A stretch of DNA of 64,000 nucleotides from Lentisphaerota bacterium (GTDB lineage: Bacteria; Verrucomicrobiota; Kiritimatiellia; UBA8416; JAIOPI01). The number at the start of each line of letters is the position of its first letter. Positions within the stretch are counted from its first letter, which is position 1. Both the position numbers and the translations under genes were made by a program. The stretch lies in assembly GCA_021413965.1 (NCBI GenBank), contig JAIOPI010000010.1, forward strand, positions 248,001-312,000, in the 5' to 3' direction. The notes beneath the pieces were generated by a model. That model had not been told where the DNA came from and did not search any database. It worked only from the letters and a program-made list of their open reading frames with translations. Below, piece after piece: positions 61,983 through 64,000 of the stretch.

Positions 61983-62903
61983 TCACTTCACCATCGTGAA
62001 CCAGTTGAACCGGTCCGGCACTTTGCCGTTCACGATCTTGAAGAACTCGGCTTGGACTCGCTCCGTGATCGGGCCCCGCTTGCCGTTGCCAATCTCAATG
62101 TTGTCGATATGGCTCACCGGCGTGATTTCGGCGGCGGTGCCGGAGAAGAACACTTCATCGGCGATGTACAGCGCCTCGCGCGGAATCACCTGCTGGTGAA
62201 TCCGGATGCCCGCCTCGCGCGCCAGCTGGAACACGCAGTGGCGCGTGATGCCCGGCAGAATGGACGAACTCGACGGCGGCGTGTAGATCACCCCGCTGCG
62301 CACCATGAAAATGTTTTCGCCAGACCCTTCCGACACGAACCCGGAGTGGTCCAGCGCGATGCCTTCCTCGAACCCCGTGTCCGTGGCCTCGATCCGGATC
62401 AGCTGCGAATTCAGGTAGTTGCCGCCCGCCTTGGCCAGCGCGGGAAACGTGTTCGGCGCCGCGCGCTGCCACGAGGACACGCGCACGGAGACGCCCTTCT
62501 CCATGGCGTCCTCGCCTAGGTACGCCCCCCAGTGCCAGGCCCCCACCACGCAGTTCACCGGGCACTCGAGCGGATTCACGCCCAGCTTGCCATAGCCGCG
62601 GAAGGCAATCGGACGGATGTAGCACGACTTCAGATCGTTCACCTTCACCACGTCCAGAATGGCCTGTGTGAACTGCTCCGGCGTGTAGGGGATCGGCATG
62701 CGGTAGATTTTGGCCGAATCATACAGACGCCGCACGTGATCCTGCAGGCGGAAGATGCCCGGACCGTGCGGCGTGGCATAGCACCGGATGCCCTCGAACA
62801 CCGAGGACCCGTAGTGCACCACGTGGCTCATGACGCTGATCTGGGCGTCCGCCCAAGCCACCATCTTGCCATCCATCCAGATCTTGCCAGTGCCAAACGT
62901 CAT
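61983..62903 (-). CDS. ilvE: branched-chain amino acid aminotransferase
   Basis: A 306-residue fold-type IV PLP enzyme for the last step of leucine, isoleucine and valine synthesis. It starts with KIWMDGKMVAWADAQISVMSHVVHYGSSVFEGIRCY, and has RPIAFRGYGKLGVN, the PLP Lys in KAGGNYLNSQLIR, ALDHSGFVSEGSGENIF and TGTAAEITPV-type residues (SGTAAEITPVSHIDN). GGAGG precedes the ATG. It complements leuCD elsewhere in the window. Confidence 0.96.
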   Translation of the reverse strand: MTFGTGKIWMDGKMVAWADAQISVMSHVVHYGSSVFEGIRCYATPHGPGIFRLQDHVRRLYDSAKIYRMPIPYTPEQFTQAILDVVKVNDLKSCYIRPIAFRGYGKLGVNPLECPVNCVVGAWHWGAYLGEDAMEKGVSVRVSSWQRAAPNTFPALAKAGGNYLNSQLIRIEATDTGFEEGIALDHSGFVSEGSGENIFMVRSGVIYTPPSSSSILPGITRHCVFQLAREAGIRIHQQVIPREALYIADEVFFSGTAAEITPVSHIDNIEIGNGKRGPITERVQAEFFKIVNGKVPDRFNWFTMVK

Positions 62904-63039
62904 GCGTCTACATCCTCCAAAAGGATGGCATTGCCACCCCGATTACGGTTGGTTAGGGTACAAAACACAGGCGCCGCCGTCAAGCCGCGGCGCCGCCCCC
63001 GACAGGGCAAAACCCGGCTGATGAAGGCGAATTCCCGGC

Positions 63040-63543
63040 ATGCGCACGTTGACGGATATCGACTGGACGACCTGGGCGCCACACCAGCGGGCCACCTTGC
63101 TCTTCGTCATCCGAGACGACCAGATCCTGCTGATCCACAAGAAGCGCGGCCTCGGCGCCGGCAACATCAACGGCCCGGGCGGGCGACTCGAGCCCGGGGA
63201 AACCCCGCTGGCCGCGGCGATACGGGAAACAGAAGAGGAAATCGGCGTCATTCCGCTGCGGGTGCAGGCGGGCGGCGAGCTGTTCTTCCAATTCGTGGAC
63301 GGGCTCGCGTTGCACGTGGCGGTGTACCGGGCACCCGACTTCACCGGCACGCTGCGCGAGACGGACGAGGCCAAGCCGCTGTGGGCGCCTCTGACGGCAA
63401 TTCCCTATGCACGCATGTGGGCGGACGACGTGCATTGGCTGCCGCTGCTGATCGCCGGCCAGAGCTTCCGCGGGCACTTCCTGTTTGATGGCCCGCGCAT
63501 GCTCGACCACACGCTGGTCACCCACGGCGCGGCGCCTGCTTGA
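63040..63543 (+). CDS. Nudix hydrolase, MutT/MTH1-like
   Basis: A 167-residue Nudix protein. The Nudix box is complete: GGRLEPGETPLAAAIRETEEEIG (GX5EX7REUXEEXG). The preceding LLIHKKRGLGAGNINGPGG closely resembles MTH1-type enzymes, which clear 8-oxo-dGTP and other oxidised purine triphosphates. It diverges from ilvE across a 136-base gap. With mutM and mutY it would complete the 8-oxoguanine defence, though other nucleotides could be its substrate. Confidence 0.9.
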   Translation: MRTLTDIDWTTWAPHQRATLLFVIRDDQILLIHKKRGLGAGNINGPGGRLEPGETPLAAAIRETEEEIGVIPLRVQAGGELFFQFVDGLALHVAVYRAPDFTGTLRETDEAKPLWAPLTAIPYARMWADDVHWLPLLIAGQSFRGHFLFDGPRMLDHTLVTHGAAPA

Positions 63544-63654
63544 CGTCCCGCCAGTAATCCGTTGTCAGTCGTCCCGCCTGCCCTTATGATCGCGACCATC
63601 GTCATTCCGGATTTGTTGAATAAAAAGGACGATGCCTCTAAGGAGACACACACC

Positions 63655-64000
63655 ATGAGCAGCGCCAAACGCACGACCCTCGGCCTCATCGTCGGCAACC
63701 GCGGCTTCTTCCCGGATCACCTCTGCAAGAGCGGACGCGAGGTCATGCTCAAGGTCCTCAAGGAGGAGGGCTTTGACGTCGTGGCCCTCACCCCCGATGA
63801 CACCAAGCACGGGTCCGTCGAAAGCTACAAGGACGCCAAGGCCTGCGCGGCGCTGTTCAAGAAGCACCGTGAAGCGATTGACGGCGTGCTGGTGACCCTG
63901 CCCAACTTCGGCGATGAGCGCGGCGTGGCCGACACGCTGAAGCTCGCCGGGCTGAACGTGCCCGTGCTCGTGCATGCCTTTGCCGACGACCCCGAGAAGA
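63655..64000 (+). CDS. L-fucose/L-arabinose isomerase-like protein, truncated by the window end
   Basis: The first 115 residues are visible. GLIVGNRGFFPDHLCKSGREVMLKVLKEEGFDVVALTPDD and DGVLVTLPNFGDERGVADTLKLAGLNVPVLVHAF match the N-terminal domain of FucI/AraA-like ketol isomerases (the LxNFGxE and PVLxxAxxDxP pattern). AAGGAG is nine bases before the ATG. A role in fucose use would suit the GDP-fucose genes and the GH95-type enzyme, but the catalytic part lies outside the window. Confidence 0.8.
   Translation, partial: MSSAKRTTLGLIVGNRGFFPDHLCKSGREVMLKVLKEEGFDVVALTPDDTKHGSVESYKDAKACAALFKKHREAIDGVLVTLPNFGDERGVADTLKLAGLNVPVLVHAFADDPEK

Overview
The window is high-GC bacterial DNA with dense genes, Shine-Dalgarno-led starts, many 4-base ATGA overlaps and intrinsic terminators. 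No rRNA, tRNA, CRISPR array, phage or intact insertion sequence was seen. A PEP-CTERM-type exported protein, TPR-carrying GT-C membrane proteins, an intracellular GH95-type enzyme, GDP-fucose synthesis genes and abundant Gfo/Idh and SDR enzymes together suggest the PVC superphylum (Kiritimatiellota, Verrucomicrobiota or Lentisphaerota). That placement is inference from gene content; no phylogenetic marker lies in the window.

Layout. 1-6.7 kb: the start of an exported protein, two divergent TMTC-like GT-C/TPR membrane proteins and three small unknown proteins. 6.8-13.1 kb: a complete MarR-MFP-RND-TolC efflux operon on the minus strand. 13.2-19.5 kb: pdxH, a DEDDh exonuclease, an SDR epimerase, a GT39/TPR protein with a glycerophosphodiesterase, and bacterioferritin. 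19.7-22.7 kb: gmd-fcl (GDP-mannose to GDP-L-fucose) facing a PEP-CTERM gene. 23.3-30.2 kb: a TIGR01777 epimerase, tyrosine phosphatase, DEDDh exonuclease, thiol peroxidase, GH95-type glycosidase and a dihydrouridine synthase. 30.6-37.3 kb: a PhyH dioxygenase, leuCD, a large polytopic protein, a lipoprotein and aroC. 37.9-44.0 kb: a self-contained acyl-CoA dehydrogenase/ETF-quinone oxidoreductase/ETF module. 44.2-51.8 kb: a second PhyH protein, an InhA-like enoyl-ACP reductase, convergent mutM and mutY, psd-pssA, a type 4 uracil-DNA glycosylase and an orphan pseudopilin. 51.9-64 kb: a PAS protein, then sugar genes (CE7 esterase, ROK-like protein, PIG-L deacetylase, DegT aminotransferase, Gfo/Idh oxidoreductase, NagB), followed by a GloB-like hydrolase, glutathione peroxidase, ilvE, a Nudix hydrolase and the start of a fucose-isomerase-like gene.

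How the genes work together. gmd/fcl, the GH95-type enzyme, the fucose-isomerase-like gene, NagB and the esterase/deacetylase genes point to both building and recycling deoxy- and amino-sugars. MutM, MutY, a MutT/MTH1-like Nudix enzyme and UDG cover base-damage repair. Tpx, glutathione peroxidase and bacterioferritin cover peroxide and iron. psd-pssA and the enoyl-ACP reductase build membrane lipids. The ETF module feeds electrons to quinone.

The most notable non-coding signals are a sigma-54-like promoter followed by a structured, terminator-capped interval (candidate small RNA) upstream of psd; two further sigma-54-like sites, before the PEP-CTERM gene and the pseudopilin; a two-copy ~89-bp palindromic MITE-like element; a five-copy REP-like hairpin family whose stems covary around a fixed GTCCC loop; and an inverted array of 8-bp repeats inside a sugar operon.
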